6,044 nt of DNA from an uncultured Sphingomonadaceae bacterium (GCA_937920575.1 CAKZSF010000032.1:1-6044); one strand, 5' to 3'. Shown: positions 1-6,044, counted from the stretch's first letter. The notes: generated by a model from the sequence alone, not told the origin. Numbers and translations: made by a program.

Positions 1-1
1 G

Positions 2-643
2 CGGCGCAAAACGATCACGCCGCGCTCGCCCGGACAGGTGCCCTACATGCACAATCTGGCGAAGGACGACATCATCTTCGCGCTCGGCCCGGCGGGTACA
101 GGCAAGACTTATCTCGCGGTTGCCCAAGCGGTCAGCCAGCTGATTACCGGCAGCGTGCAGCGCCTGATCCTGTCGCGTCCTGCGGTCGAAGCGGGCGAGC
201 GACTCGGCTTCCTGCCCGGCGATATGAAAGAGAAGGTCGATCCCTATCTGCGCCCGCTCTACGACGCGCTGTATGATTGCATGCCGCCCGAACAGGTCGA
301 ACGCCGGATTGCCAGCGGCGAGATCGAGATCGCCCCGATTGCGTTTATGCGCGGGCGCACGTTGGGTGATGCGTTTGTGATCCTGGACGAGGCGCAGAAC
401 ACCACGCGCGAGCAGATGAAGATGTTTCTCACGCGTTTTGGCCAGAACAGCCGGATGGTGATTTGCGGCGACCCGAAACAAGTCGATATTCCCGGTGGTG
501 ATCGCATGTCCGGTCTCGCCGATGCGGTCGAGAAACTGGAAGATGTCGATGGGATAGCCGTCTCGCGCTTCACCGCCAGCGATGTGGTACGCCATCCGAT
601 TGTTGGCCGCATTGTCGAGGCTTATGAGGGGCCGAGCGAGTAG
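2..643 (+). CDS. phoH: PhoH family P-loop ATPase, C-terminal part (5' end outside window)
   Basis: PhoH-like cytoplasmic ATPase, a family tied to RNA metabolism and often encoded next to ybeY. The frame is open to the left edge, and the residues before the first possible start (GTG at 38) still match the family (RRKTITPRSPGQ), so this is a gene cut by the window, not a 201-aa protein. About 213 residues are visible, against roughly 320-350 for the usual full length. Walker A is GPAGTGKT at 86-109. Walker B is the VILDEAQN stretch, roughly 375-400. The family blocks PAVEAGERLGFLPGDMKEKV and SRFTASDVVRHPIVGRIVEAY are intact, and the gene ends in TAG. GC is about 60% in a sampled line. Family assignment is very secure; the precise substrate of PhoH proteins is not settled. 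Confidence 0.96.
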   Translation, partial: RRKTITPRSPGQVPYMHNLAKDDIIFALGPAGTGKTYLAVAQAVSQLITGSVQRLILSRPAVEAGERLGFLPGDMKEKVDPYLRPLYDALYDCMPPEQVERRIASGEIEIAPIAFMRGRTLGDAFVILDEAQNTTREQMKMFLTRFGQNSRMVICGDPKQVDIPGGDRMSGLADAVEKLEDVDGIAVSRFTASDVVRHPIVGRIVEAYEGPSE

Positions 644-690
644 GCAAAGCCAATCCCGGCTCATCGCCTGTACGGCTGCAAGTTCCGAGT

Positions 691-1182
691 TTGAATAAGC
701 TCCTCAAACAACTAAAGGATCATTTTTTGCCGTCGCTTTTCCAAACATTTGGTGGCTCTGGGCAACGTTGGCTGAACCTTGCGGCAAAAATTGGCGCCTT
801 GTGGGTTGCCTCTCACCTCGTCACCATCCTTGTGACAGTCATGAACGATGGCGCAAATTGGGGCGTGACCGCTTGGCTATTGGACTTGGCCGGCCTAGTC
901 GCTGGCTTTTGTTTCACAATTCTGTGTTGGTTTTGCTCTAGACTTGAACGCACGGGAGCGACCAAATCAGCCATTTGGATTTGCGTGTGGGCAAGCATCA
1001 CCCTTTGTGTAAGATTGCTAGACACTTTGATGCTATTGGGGTTGATCAAGATCGAGACAGTTTACCCAGAGCCTCATGGTCCGGCATTCTGGTCAAACGT
1101 TGTTAGCGAAATTCTCATCGGTAACATCTTCGCACTCGCAGCGCTTGTTGGTTCGGTGAAGATATTGGGAAAGAGCAATTAG
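691..1182 (+). CDS. hypothetical four-helix integral membrane protein, AT-richer than its neighbours
   Basis: I do not recognise this protein. A short basic N-terminus is followed by four hydrophobic stretches, roughly residues 30-50 (IGALWVASHLVTILVTV), 57-82, 91-118 and 133-160, so it should sit in the inner membrane as a four-helix protein. No catalytic motif is visible. By my count its GC is about 49%, clearly below the roughly 60% of phoH and LysR, which suggests separate acquisition. The start is uncertain. TTG at 691 has no good ribosome site, whereas TTG at 727, in frame, lies 7 bases after AAAGGA (714-719) and would give 151 residues. It sits 47 bases after phoH on the same strand and could be read from the phoH transcript. 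The codon-like composition and coherent membrane pattern favour a real gene, but it rests on one sequence. Confidence 0.62.
   Translation: MNKLLKQLKDHFLPSLFQTFGGSGQRWLNLAAKIGALWVASHLVTILVTVMNDGANWGVTAWLLDLAGLVAGFCFTILCWFCSRLERTGATKSAIWICVWASITLCVRLLDTLMLLGLIKIETVYPEPHGPAFWSNVVSEILIGNIFALAALVGSVKILGKSN
714..719 (+). promoter_or_regulatory. candidate ribosome binding site favouring an internal start at 727
   Basis: AAAGGA lies 7 bases before an in-frame TTG at 727-729 in the orphan membrane gene. The longer start at 691 has nothing comparable upstream. If used, the protein loses 12 residues, a lysine-rich tail (NKLLKQLKDHF), and keeps all four membrane segments. Seen in sequence; use is inferred. 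Confidence 0.35.
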
Positions 1183-1290
1183 ACTCATTTGCCACCAACG
1201 GGCAGTTTTCTAAGGATAACGCTGAAGCACGATCAGCAAGACGGCGCTCAGGATGATCAGGGGTTTCCGGACTAGGCGATTGGATTCAGC

Positions 1291-1806
1291 TTGGCTAAGA
1301 GCACCTCCGTGAACCTCGATATCGACATCGAAACGCCATGGCCCTCAGGCGATTGGGAGGCTCTCGCTGAACACGCGGCGGATGCAACCGCAAGTGCCGC
1401 CCCCGAACTCGCCAATACCCGCCTAACCACCAGCATACTGTTCACCTCCGACGAGCGTGTTCATCAGCTCAACAAGGAATGGCGCGATCGCGACAAGCCA
1501 ACCAATGTCCTCAGCTTCCCAATGCTCGCCCGCGAAGAATTGCTTGAACTCGCGCCAGCCGAAGACAAGCAAGGCCCGCCCGAAATGCTGGGCGACATCG
1601 CGCTGGCCTTTGGGACTTGCACCCGCGAGGCGGATGAAAAAGCGATCCCGCTGGAGCACCACGCCACCCATCTGATCGTCCACGGATTGCTCCACTTGGC
1701 GGGTTATGACCACGAAATCAGCGAGGCGGATGCGGAGAAAATGGAGGCTATGGAAGTCGCCATACTTGCCAAACTGGGCATCGCAGACCCATATACCGAT
1801 TCTTGA
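1291..1806 (+). CDS. ybeY: YbeY endoribonuclease / rRNA maturation factor
   Basis: Zinc-dependent single-strand endoribonuclease of the UPF0054 family. It acts in 16S rRNA 3'-end maturation and ribosome quality control in the cytoplasm. The signature H-x3-H-x5-H zinc site is present as HGLLHLAGYDH (H131, H135, H141 of the 171-aa form). The conserved block WRDRDKPTNVLSFP (about residues 64-77) carries the arginine equivalent to E. coli R59, and GDIALAFG is also intact. Length is normal for the family. The start is TTG at 1291, just after an in-frame stop at 1273-1275, with GGA at 1282-1284. An alternative GTG at 1309 has AAGAG (1297-1301) seven bases upstream and would begin with the family-like VNLDIDIETPWP, so it may be the true start. 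The gene ends in TGA at 1804-1806, and corC follows closely. Confidence 0.96.
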   Translation: MAKSTSVNLDIDIETPWPSGDWEALAEHAADATASAAPELANTRLTTSILFTSDERVHQLNKEWRDRDKPTNVLSFPMLAREELLELAPAEDKQGPPEMLGDIALAFGTCTREADEKAIPLEHHATHLIVHGLLHLAGYDHEISEADAEKMEAMEVAILAKLGIADPYTDS

Positions 1807-1814
1807 ACCATCAC

Positions 1815-1819
1815 AGGAG
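1815..1819 (+). promoter_or_regulatory. Shine-Dalgarno sequence ahead of corC
   Basis: AGGAG in the 26-base gap between ybeY and corC. It stands 13 bases before ATG 1833, longer than ideal. A second purine run, AAGGG (1826-1830), is only 2 bases from the ATG. The site helps reject the longer frame that opens at TTG 1803, because that start would lie upstream of this ribosome site and overlap the ybeY stop. Confidence 0.45.
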
Positions 1820-1832
1820 TGACGCAAGGGCG

Positions 1833-2765
1833 ATGCCCGACAGTTCCAGGAATGGCGATTCCCAATCGGGAGACGCGGAGAGTAGCGCCGGGCTGATAGG
1901 CCTGATCCGCGGGCTCCTTACCCCATCAGACAAAGAACCCAGCCTGCGCGAGCAGCTGGAGGATGCAATTGACGAGCATGAGGAAGATCATGCCGACAGC
2001 GTCGATGCGGCGACCAATGGTGACCTGTCACCAGTGGAGCGGCAGATGCTGCGCAATCTGCTGCACTTTAGCGAGCATGACGCCGACGACGTTGCAATTC
2101 CGCGCGGCGAAATCATCGCGGTTTCCGCAGACGATAGTTGGGACGAGCTGGTGGAGGCCTTTTCCGAGCACGGCCATTCGCGCCTGCCCGTCTATCGCGA
2201 CACGCTCGATTCGGTGATCGGGATGATCCACATCAAGGATGTGTTTCCGTTCCTCGCTTTGGGCAAGACACCGCCCAAAGACTGGACCACACTGATGCGC
2301 CAGCCGCTCTATGTGCCGCAGGCGCGTGGCGCGCTGGATGTGCTGGCCGATATGCGCGCGCGGCGTGTGCATCTGGCGATCGTGGTCGATGAATTCTCCG
2401 GCACCGATGGCGTGATCACAATTGAGGATCTGGTCGAAGAAATCGTCGGCGATATTGAGGACGAGCATGATGATGCGCCGCAAGAGCTGGTCGTCGCGAT
2501 TGGCGAAGGCATGTGGGACGCAGATGCCCGCGCCGAACTGGACGATGTGGCCAAAATCGTCGATCCGCGCCTGGCCGAAGTGGAAGAGCAAGTCGACACC
2601 TTGGGCGGCCTCGCCTCTGTTCTCGCAGAGAAAGTGCCAGAAGTCGGCACGACCATCACGCACCCCAGCGGATGGCGTATCGAGGTAACAGCGGGCAATG
2701 AAACCCGCGTCAATCGACTGCGCTTGCACCCACCAGCGGAACCAACCGACACGTCCGCGGATTGA
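1833..2765 (+). CDS. corC: CorC/HlyC family protein: CBS pair plus CorC_HlyC domain
   Basis: Soluble CorC-type protein of 310 residues. The order is an acidic N-terminal region (1-85, with the SPVERQMLRNLLHF helix), a first CBS domain (about 88-140, VAIPRGEIIAV to IHIKDVFPFL), a second CBS domain (about 153-205, LMRQPLYVPQ to DGVITIEDLVEEIVGDI), and the C-terminal CorC_HlyC domain (about 217-300, with VDTLGGL). It lacks the DUF21 membrane domain of the longer CorC/CNNM transporters, so it is the short form like E. coli CorC (about 292 aa). That protein is linked to magnesium and cobalt efflux; older annotations call the family hemolysin C. CBS domains bind adenine nucleotides, so an ATP-responsive role is plausible. 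I chose ATG 1833 over TTG 1803. It sits 26 bases after ybeY and is probably co-transcribed with it. Confidence 0.92.
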   Translation: MPDSSRNGDSQSGDAESSAGLIGLIRGLLTPSDKEPSLREQLEDAIDEHEEDHADSVDAATNGDLSPVERQMLRNLLHFSEHDADDVAIPRGEIIAVSADDSWDELVEAFSEHGHSRLPVYRDTLDSVIGMIHIKDVFPFLALGKTPPKDWTTLMRQPLYVPQARGALDVLADMRARRVHLAIVVDEFSGTDGVITIEDLVEEIVGDIEDEHDDAPQELVVAIGEGMWDADARAELDDVAKIVDPRLAEVEEQVDTLGGLASVLAEKVPEVGTTITHPSGWRIEVTAGNETRVNRLRLHPPAEPTDTSAD

Positions 2766-2793
2766 GCCTCAGACAGGTTTTCTCTTGCGCAGT

Positions 2794-2810
2794 GTTGCAT
2801 ATTTTGCAAC
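2794..2810. promoter_or_regulatory. perfect inverted repeat with T-N11-A core, likely LysR-type operator
   Basis: GTTGCA-TATTT-TGCAAC is a perfect 6-bp dyad with a 5-base AT-rich centre. The inner part, T2796 to A2808, fits the T-N11-A consensus of LysR-type regulators exactly. It lies 31 bases before the ATG of the LysR gene, inside the 76-base corC-LysR gap. The position fits autoregulation or control of the regulator plus acyltransferase. A terminator reading is weaker, since the stem is short and no T-run follows on either strand. Confidence 0.6.
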
Positions 2811-2841
2811 GAGGCGCTTCCAACCGAATTGGTGCACATTC

Positions 2842-3723
2842 ATGCGACGCCTTCCTCCCCTTAGAGCCCTAGAGGCATTCATGCGCGTTGTGCGGCTTGG
2901 CTCTGCCCGTGCAGCGGCGGAAGAGCTGGCGCTGAGCCCCTCTGCACTGTCGCGGCGGATTGTGAATCTGGAAGAGTTTACCGGCAAGAAACTGTTCACG
3001 CGCGCGCATCAATCCATGAAGCTGACCGATGATGGGCAAGCGTTTTATGACGCCGTGTCGCCACATCTGGAGGCGTTGGCGACTGCGGTCGAGAGCCAGT
3101 CAGAGAACAGCCAAGTGCTGCGCCTGCGCCTCGGCGTACTGCCGCTGTTTGGCAGCCAACGCCTATTCCCGCGCCTGCCAGAACTGCGCAAGCGCCACCC
3201 GCGCCTGCATATCGATATCGACACCGGCCCGCATTTGCGTGACCGGGTGGGCGACACGCTGGATGCAGCGATCCTGCTGATGCGCGAGCCGCAGGACGGC
3301 TTTCACAATGTTCGGCTTGATCACAATATGGTCTATGCTTTCACGTCGACAGAACTCGCCAAGACACTGGGCAAGGAGCCCGGCTTGGACGCATTGAGCG
3401 ACCAGACGTTCTTGCTCCACAACGAGCTGCCGGAAAGTTTCTCCGCCTGGAAAAAGGCACTGGGTCTGGAAGCGTTGGATGACAATGCGGTTGATCATTA
3501 CGACGCTGGGCAGTTGATTTTAGAAGCCGCCGCGCAAGGCCTCGGCATCGCGATCATGCATGACAACCACTATGACCGCGCCTCCGACCAACGCCTCGCG
3601 CGGCTCTATCCGGATCGCGAAATCGAGAGCCCGTACAGCTATTGGTTCGTGTGCAAGGAACGCGCGCTGGAGCAGACACCCGTGCGGCTGTTTAACGAGT
3701 GGATCACCGGCGCGGGGCTTTAA
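2842..3723 (+). CDS. LysR-type transcriptional regulator, GcvA/AmpR-like
   Basis: DNA-binding regulator of 293 residues, the standard LysR length. The N-terminal winged helix-turn-helix (about 1-62) reads RRLPPLRALEAF, then SARAAAEELALSPSALSRRI, then KLFTRAHQSMKLTDDG. The opening PPLRALEAF is typical of the GcvA/AmpR branch. The effector-binding domain (about 93-290) starts LRLRLGVLP and contains AGQLILEAAAQGLGIAIM and SYWFVCKERAL. I chose ATG 2842 because the family N-terminus begins there. The frame is open further upstream (ATG 2698), but that extension overlaps the corC end and has no family similarity. No strong ribosome site precedes it. The palindrome at 2794-2810 is its likely binding site. 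The effector and regulon are unknown; the acyltransferase 13 bases downstream is the obvious candidate target. GC matches the chromosome at about 60%. Confidence 0.93.
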   Translation: MRRLPPLRALEAFMRVVRLGSARAAAEELALSPSALSRRIVNLEEFTGKKLFTRAHQSMKLTDDGQAFYDAVSPHLEALATAVESQSENSQVLRLRLGVLPLFGSQRLFPRLPELRKRHPRLHIDIDTGPHLRDRVGDTLDAAILLMREPQDGFHNVRLDHNMVYAFTSTELAKTLGKEPGLDALSDQTFLLHNELPESFSAWKKALGLEALDDNAVDHYDAGQLILEAAAQGLGIAIMHDNHYDRASDQRLARLYPDREIESPYSYWFVCKERALEQTPVRLFNEWITGAGL

Positions 3724-3736
3724 GGCAGCAACGCAG

Positions 3737-4756
3737 GTGCAAGGTCTCTACCGCTTCCTACTGGCCGCCACGGTTGTCGTCCATCACCTTGCAAAAGACT
3801 ATGCCTACTACGCTGGAAATTTCGCAGTTCTCGCTTTTTACGCGCTGTCTGCCTACCTCATTACCGGAGCGCTCTCGACAAATTATGGCAGGTCTTTCTC
3901 TGATTTAAAGAGGTTTGCCACCAATCGGTTCTTACGGCTCATGCCCGCCTATTGGATGATTTTGGCTATCGCGATCTTCGGTGTGCTGACGTTCCCGGCC
4001 GCCATGGAAGCGACCAACCCCTCCATGAGAAATCCTGGGGAGTTTACGATCTTCGGATTGCCCGCCGGATGGATACCCCAATTCACCATGGTTGGCTTGC
4101 AAATGCCCCCTGGCTTGTTGTTTCCAATCCGATTGATCCCTCCAGCGTGGAGCACATCGATCGAATTTGTATTCTATTTTCTGCTGGCCGCGGCGGCATT
4201 TCTGACTGATCGACGGTTCTGGTGGGTTGTGTTGGCGACAGCGATACTCGGAATCGCTTGCGCAATGACAGATCAAATGCGGTGGTCCTATACTTCGCTT
4301 GCCGGGGTGTCATTCCTGTTCGCTGCCGGCAGTCTCGTTTGGAGGCATCGAGACGCTGTTGAGGCTGCCCTTGTTGCCAAACCATATCTTCCCGTCGCAA
4401 TTCTTGCTCTGTTTCTCATCATTGCTTTCATGCCAGAAATGACGGACCGAGCGCGGGTCGAGTCCTATCTCGTTTGGGGGCAGTATGCCGCAGCGCCATT
4501 GGTCGCGTTGTTGGCGCATGCAAGCGTTACCTCGGCGAAGCTTATTCCAAAAAAGCTTGATTCGTGGTTGGCTGACATGTCCTACCCCGTATTTCTCAGC
4601 CACTATCCGATAGCCGGAATAGTGAGAGGCATAGGGTTTTCCGGCAGCGATTGGCTTGTGATCTCAATGCTGGGAACACTCGTCGTCTCAGCACTCGTGG
4701 TTTTGCTGGTAGAACACCCTCTGCAAGGGCTGCGGCGCCGGATCAGGAGCGCGTAA
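3737..4756 (+). CDS. acyltransferase family 3 (OafA/WecH-like) integral membrane protein
   Basis: Membrane O-acyltransferase of about 339 residues, probably adding acetyl or another acyl group to a surface polysaccharide, lipid or periplasmic glycan. Family landmarks in order are RFLLAATVVVHHL (6-18, with the conserved histidine near the end of helix 1), FYALSAYLITGAL (34-46), RFLRLMPAYW (64-73), PPAWSTSIEFVFYFLL (135-150), MSYPVFLSHYPI (281-292) and the C-terminal VEHPLQGLRRR. About ten membrane helices are expected. I chose GTG 3737 because the family normally begins directly at helix 1. The frame also opens at ATG 3560, but that adds 59 arginine-rich residues read out of frame through LysR. 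A weak AAGG (3722-3725) overlapping the LysR stop region may serve as ribosome site. GC is about 52% in sampled lines, lower than neighbours, hinting at transfer. Substrate cannot be read from sequence. Confidence 0.88.
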   Translation: MQGLYRFLLAATVVVHHLAKDYAYYAGNFAVLAFYALSAYLITGALSTNYGRSFSDLKRFATNRFLRLMPAYWMILAIAIFGVLTFPAAMEATNPSMRNPGEFTIFGLPAGWIPQFTMVGLQMPPGLLFPIRLIPPAWSTSIEFVFYFLLAAAAFLTDRRFWWVVLATAILGIACAMTDQMRWSYTSLAGVSFLFAAGSLVWRHRDAVEAALVAKPYLPVAILALFLIIAFMPEMTDRARVESYLVWGQYAAAPLVALLAHASVTSAKLIPKKLDSWLADMSYPVFLSHYPIAGIVRGIGFSGSDWLVISMLGTLVVSALVVLLVEHPLQGLRRRIRSA

Positions 4757-4765
4757 CCCCAAACA

Positions 4766-4786
4766 GCTAGTCAATTGTTGACTGGT
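4766..4786. repeat. small hairpin at the convergent gene ends
   Basis: AGTCAA (4769-4774) and TTGACT (4778-4783) form a perfect 6-bp dyad with a 3-base loop. In plus-strand RNA it can be extended by G-C and G-U pairs to about 9 bp. It covers the stop codon of the minus-strand lipase and lies 12 bases past the acyltransferase stop. Neither side has a proper T-run (only a short GTTT on the minus strand), so a terminator role is weak. Confidence 0.25.
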
Positions 4787-5678
4787 GATAGCATCGCACA
4801 GCTTGCTCACCTTGGGGCGCTGCCGGATCCTTCGGATGCACCTTGTCCCTCGGCCCACATTCCACTGCGGGCTTCTTGATCGCGTTGTCCTGCACAGATT
4901 TCAGCGCCGCTTCATCCTCGTAGGCAGCGATCCAGGTGAGGCATTCTGACAATTTGCGGATCGAGTGATCCTTCCACGGCGCGCCTTTCGGGCGGCAATT
5001 GATCACCAGCGTTTCCTGCGGATTGTCCTGTTTGAAATTGCGCAAAACGCGCAAGGCTTCGCCGCGTTCGGCCACGGTCATGCGGCGCACATCTTTACCC
5101 GCCGGCGTCATGTCCTCCGGAATGGAAAAGCGCGGTGACTGGTTGAATGCGAAGGACGACACATCCGTCTCTCGAAAGGCAATATAGGCAGAGATCGCCC
5201 CGCCCAACGAGTGGCCGGTTACGACCACGCGCACCTGATCATACCCGGCATCATCCAGCTGTTCGCGCACCATGCGATAGGTCGACAGGCCGCGCTCATT
5301 ATGTTCATCGCCAAAATTGCCCGCAAGCCAATCCTGCAGGCTGCTTTCCGTGCCGCGAAAGGCGATGATTGTCTCGATCAGATGGCCAGCGTCATCCTTG
5401 CGATCATACACCGCATAGGCATAGCCCTTGTCATCATTGCCCGAATTGTGCCGCGCGTGAATGCCTGATGGTAGAGCCGCGAACGCTTCCTCGTCATCAT
5501 AGGTATCATTCGCGAGCTGCGCGTATTCCCAACTTTGCTTGGCGAATTCGCGCGTAAAGCCGCACCACCCACCCGGTTCAAACAGGCAGGGGCTGCGCGC
5601 TTGCGTCAGATCAGCGGCGCAGGCTGAGGTCAGCAACCCCAGCCCGGCCAACAACGCGGTATTCACCGCGCGGTTCAT
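4767..5678 (-). CDS. class 3 lipase-like alpha/beta hydrolase, putative lipoprotein
   Basis: Predicted exported serine hydrolase of 303 residues, likely acting on lipid esters in the periplasm or at a membrane. The N-terminus is a signal peptide ending in LLTSAC with Cys20, a plausible lipobox; ordinary signal peptidase cleavage near residue 21 is the alternative. FRGT (107-110) is the usual oxyanion-loop motif of lipase class 3. GHSLGG (155-160) is the nucleophile elbow with Ser157. The Asp and His of the triad are not certain; His238 in WKDHSIRKL is one candidate. Six further cysteines (31, 39, 228, 246, 274, 296) suggest up to three disulfides, which fits export. ATG 5678 lies 2 bases after the cyclophilin stop, so the two genes are probably one operon with coupled translation. 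The gene end is 10 bases from the convergent acyltransferase. True substrate is unknown. Confidence 0.88.
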   Translation of the reverse strand: MNRAVNTALLAGLGLLTSACAADLTQARSPCLFEPGGWCGFTREFAKQSWEYAQLANDTYDDEEAFAALPSGIHARHNSGNDDKGYAYAVYDRKDDAGHLIETIIAFRGTESSLQDWLAGNFGDEHNERGLSTYRMVREQLDDAGYDQVRVVVTGHSLGGAISAYIAFRETDVSSFAFNQSPRFSIPEDMTPAGKDVRRMTVAERGEALRVLRNFKQDNPQETLVINCRPKGAPWKDHSIRKLSECLTWIAAYEDEAALKSVQDNAIKKPAVECGPRDKVHPKDPAAPQGEQAVRCYHQSTID

Positions 5679-5680
5679 GA

Positions 5681-6043
5681 TCAGCTGACAGTCGCCTTAG
5701 AGATAATTGCAGGCTGCGCGGGTGGCTCGCCGCGCGGCATTGCGTCGACAATGTCCATGCCGCTCTCGACCTGGCCCCACACGGTGTATTGTCCGTCGAG
5801 GAATTCTGCATCGCCAAAACAGATGAAGAACTGGCTGTTCGCGCTGTCGGGTACTTGCGTGCGCGCCATGGAGCAGGTGCCGCGTGTATGCGGCTCTGCA
5901 TTAAATTCTGCCTTCAGATCAGGCTTGTCGCTGCCGCCCATGCCGGTGCCGTTCGGGCAGCCGCCTTGCGCCATGAAACCTTCGATGACGCGGTGAAACT
6001 TGATCCCGTCGTAAAAGCCTTCGCCCACCAGTTCGGTAATCCG
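5681..6043 (-). CDS. cyclophilin-type peptidyl-prolyl cis-trans isomerase, 5' end outside window
   Basis: Cyclophilin that isomerises Xaa-Pro bonds during protein folding. The frame is open through the right edge, and the residues before the possible GTG at 6028 (RITELVGEGFYDG) still match the family, so the gene is cut. About 120 residues are visible. The active-site block FHRVIEGFMAQGG carries the catalytic Arg and the Phe, Met and Gln of the pocket. SMAR, then NSQFFI and FLDGQYTVWGQV, follow. Phe takes the place of the human CypA Trp121, as in many bacterial cyclophilins, which usually lowers cyclosporin binding. The GCPNGTGMGG loop is bacterial in style. Whether it carries a signal peptide cannot be seen, so cytoplasmic versus periplasmic location is open. 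It ends in TGA at 5681-5683, 2 bases before the lipase start. Confidence 0.95.
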   Translation of the reverse strand, partial: RITELVGEGFYDGIKFHRVIEGFMAQGGCPNGTGMGGSDKPDLKAEFNAEPHTRGTCSMARTQVPDSANSQFFICFGDAEFLDGQYTVWGQVESGMDIVDAMPRGEPPAQPAIISKATVS

Positions 6044-6044
6044 C

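Noticed and set aside
259..612. Minus-strand open frame opposite phoH
   Set aside because: Antisense shadow of the conserved PhoH ATPase domain, with no motif of its own.
1221..1237. GCTGA/TCAGC inverted repeat in the gap before ybeY as a terminator
   Set aside because: Only a 5-bp stem with a 7-base loop and no following T-run; expected by chance in a gap this long.
1423..1827. Minus-strand open frame opposite ybeY
   Set aside because: Shadow of the YbeY catalytic region. The plus strand carries the full zinc motif, and no family similarity is visible on the minus strand.
2028..2729. Long minus-strand open frame (233 codons) opposite corC
   Set aside because: It lies fully antisense to a well-supported CBS-domain gene. 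Its residues are rich in His, Arg, Asp and Gln, as expected from the reverse of GC-rich codons, and no family motif is visible.
2309..2839. Minus-strand open frame of 176 codons spanning the corC end and LysR upstream gap
   Set aside because: Serine, threonine and arginine rich low-complexity read-through of corC codons, with no recognisable domain. It would also cover the likely operator.
2698..2841. N-terminal extension of LysR from ATG 2698
   Set aside because: It would overlap corC by 68 bases and run through the palindrome, and the added residues do not match any LysR N-terminus.
5211..5468. Plus-strand hydrophobic open frame opposite the lipase
   Set aside because: It is isoleucine and alanine rich and could look like a small membrane protein, but it is the complement of the strongly conserved FRGT to GHSLGG section of the lipase.

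Overview
The window is ordinary chromosomal DNA from a moderately GC-rich alphaproteobacterium. It most resembles the Sphingomonadales (Erythrobacter or Sphingomonas type); this is inferred from the phoH-ybeY-corC order and the protein sequences, with no database search. It holds seven confident genes and one weaker orphan gene. Two genes run off the edges: phoH on the left and a cyclophilin on the right. I found no rRNA, tRNA, CRISPR array, transposase or integrase.

Layout. Positions 2-1806 carry the end of phoH (RNA-linked P-loop ATPase) and ybeY (rRNA-maturation endoribonuclease). These are normally close neighbours, but here an AT-richer gene for a four-helix membrane protein of unknown function lies between them. 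corC follows ybeY by 26 bases and encodes a soluble CBS-pair protein. In many alphaproteobacteria the next gene is lnt. Here it is instead a GcvA-type LysR regulator (2842-3723), and 13 bases later an acyltransferase-3 membrane enzyme (3737-4756). The LysR gene is preceded by a clear T-N11-A palindrome, a likely operator.

On the minus strand, converging on the acyltransferase, a cyclophilin peptidyl-prolyl isomerase (5681 to the right edge) is followed after 2 bases by a class 3 lipase-like putative lipoprotein (4767-5678). These two probably form one transcript.

How the genes work together. phoH, ybeY and corC are housekeeping RNA-metabolism and ion or envelope genes. The regulator plus acyltransferase look like an accessory pair acting on cell-surface glycans or lipids. 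The cyclophilin and lipase pair may link protein folding to an exported hydrolase. I see no convincing previously undescribed system. The points most worth a second look are the orphan membrane gene splitting phoH from ybeY, the LysR operator with the adjacent acyltransferase, and the cysteine-rich lipase coupled to the cyclophilin.
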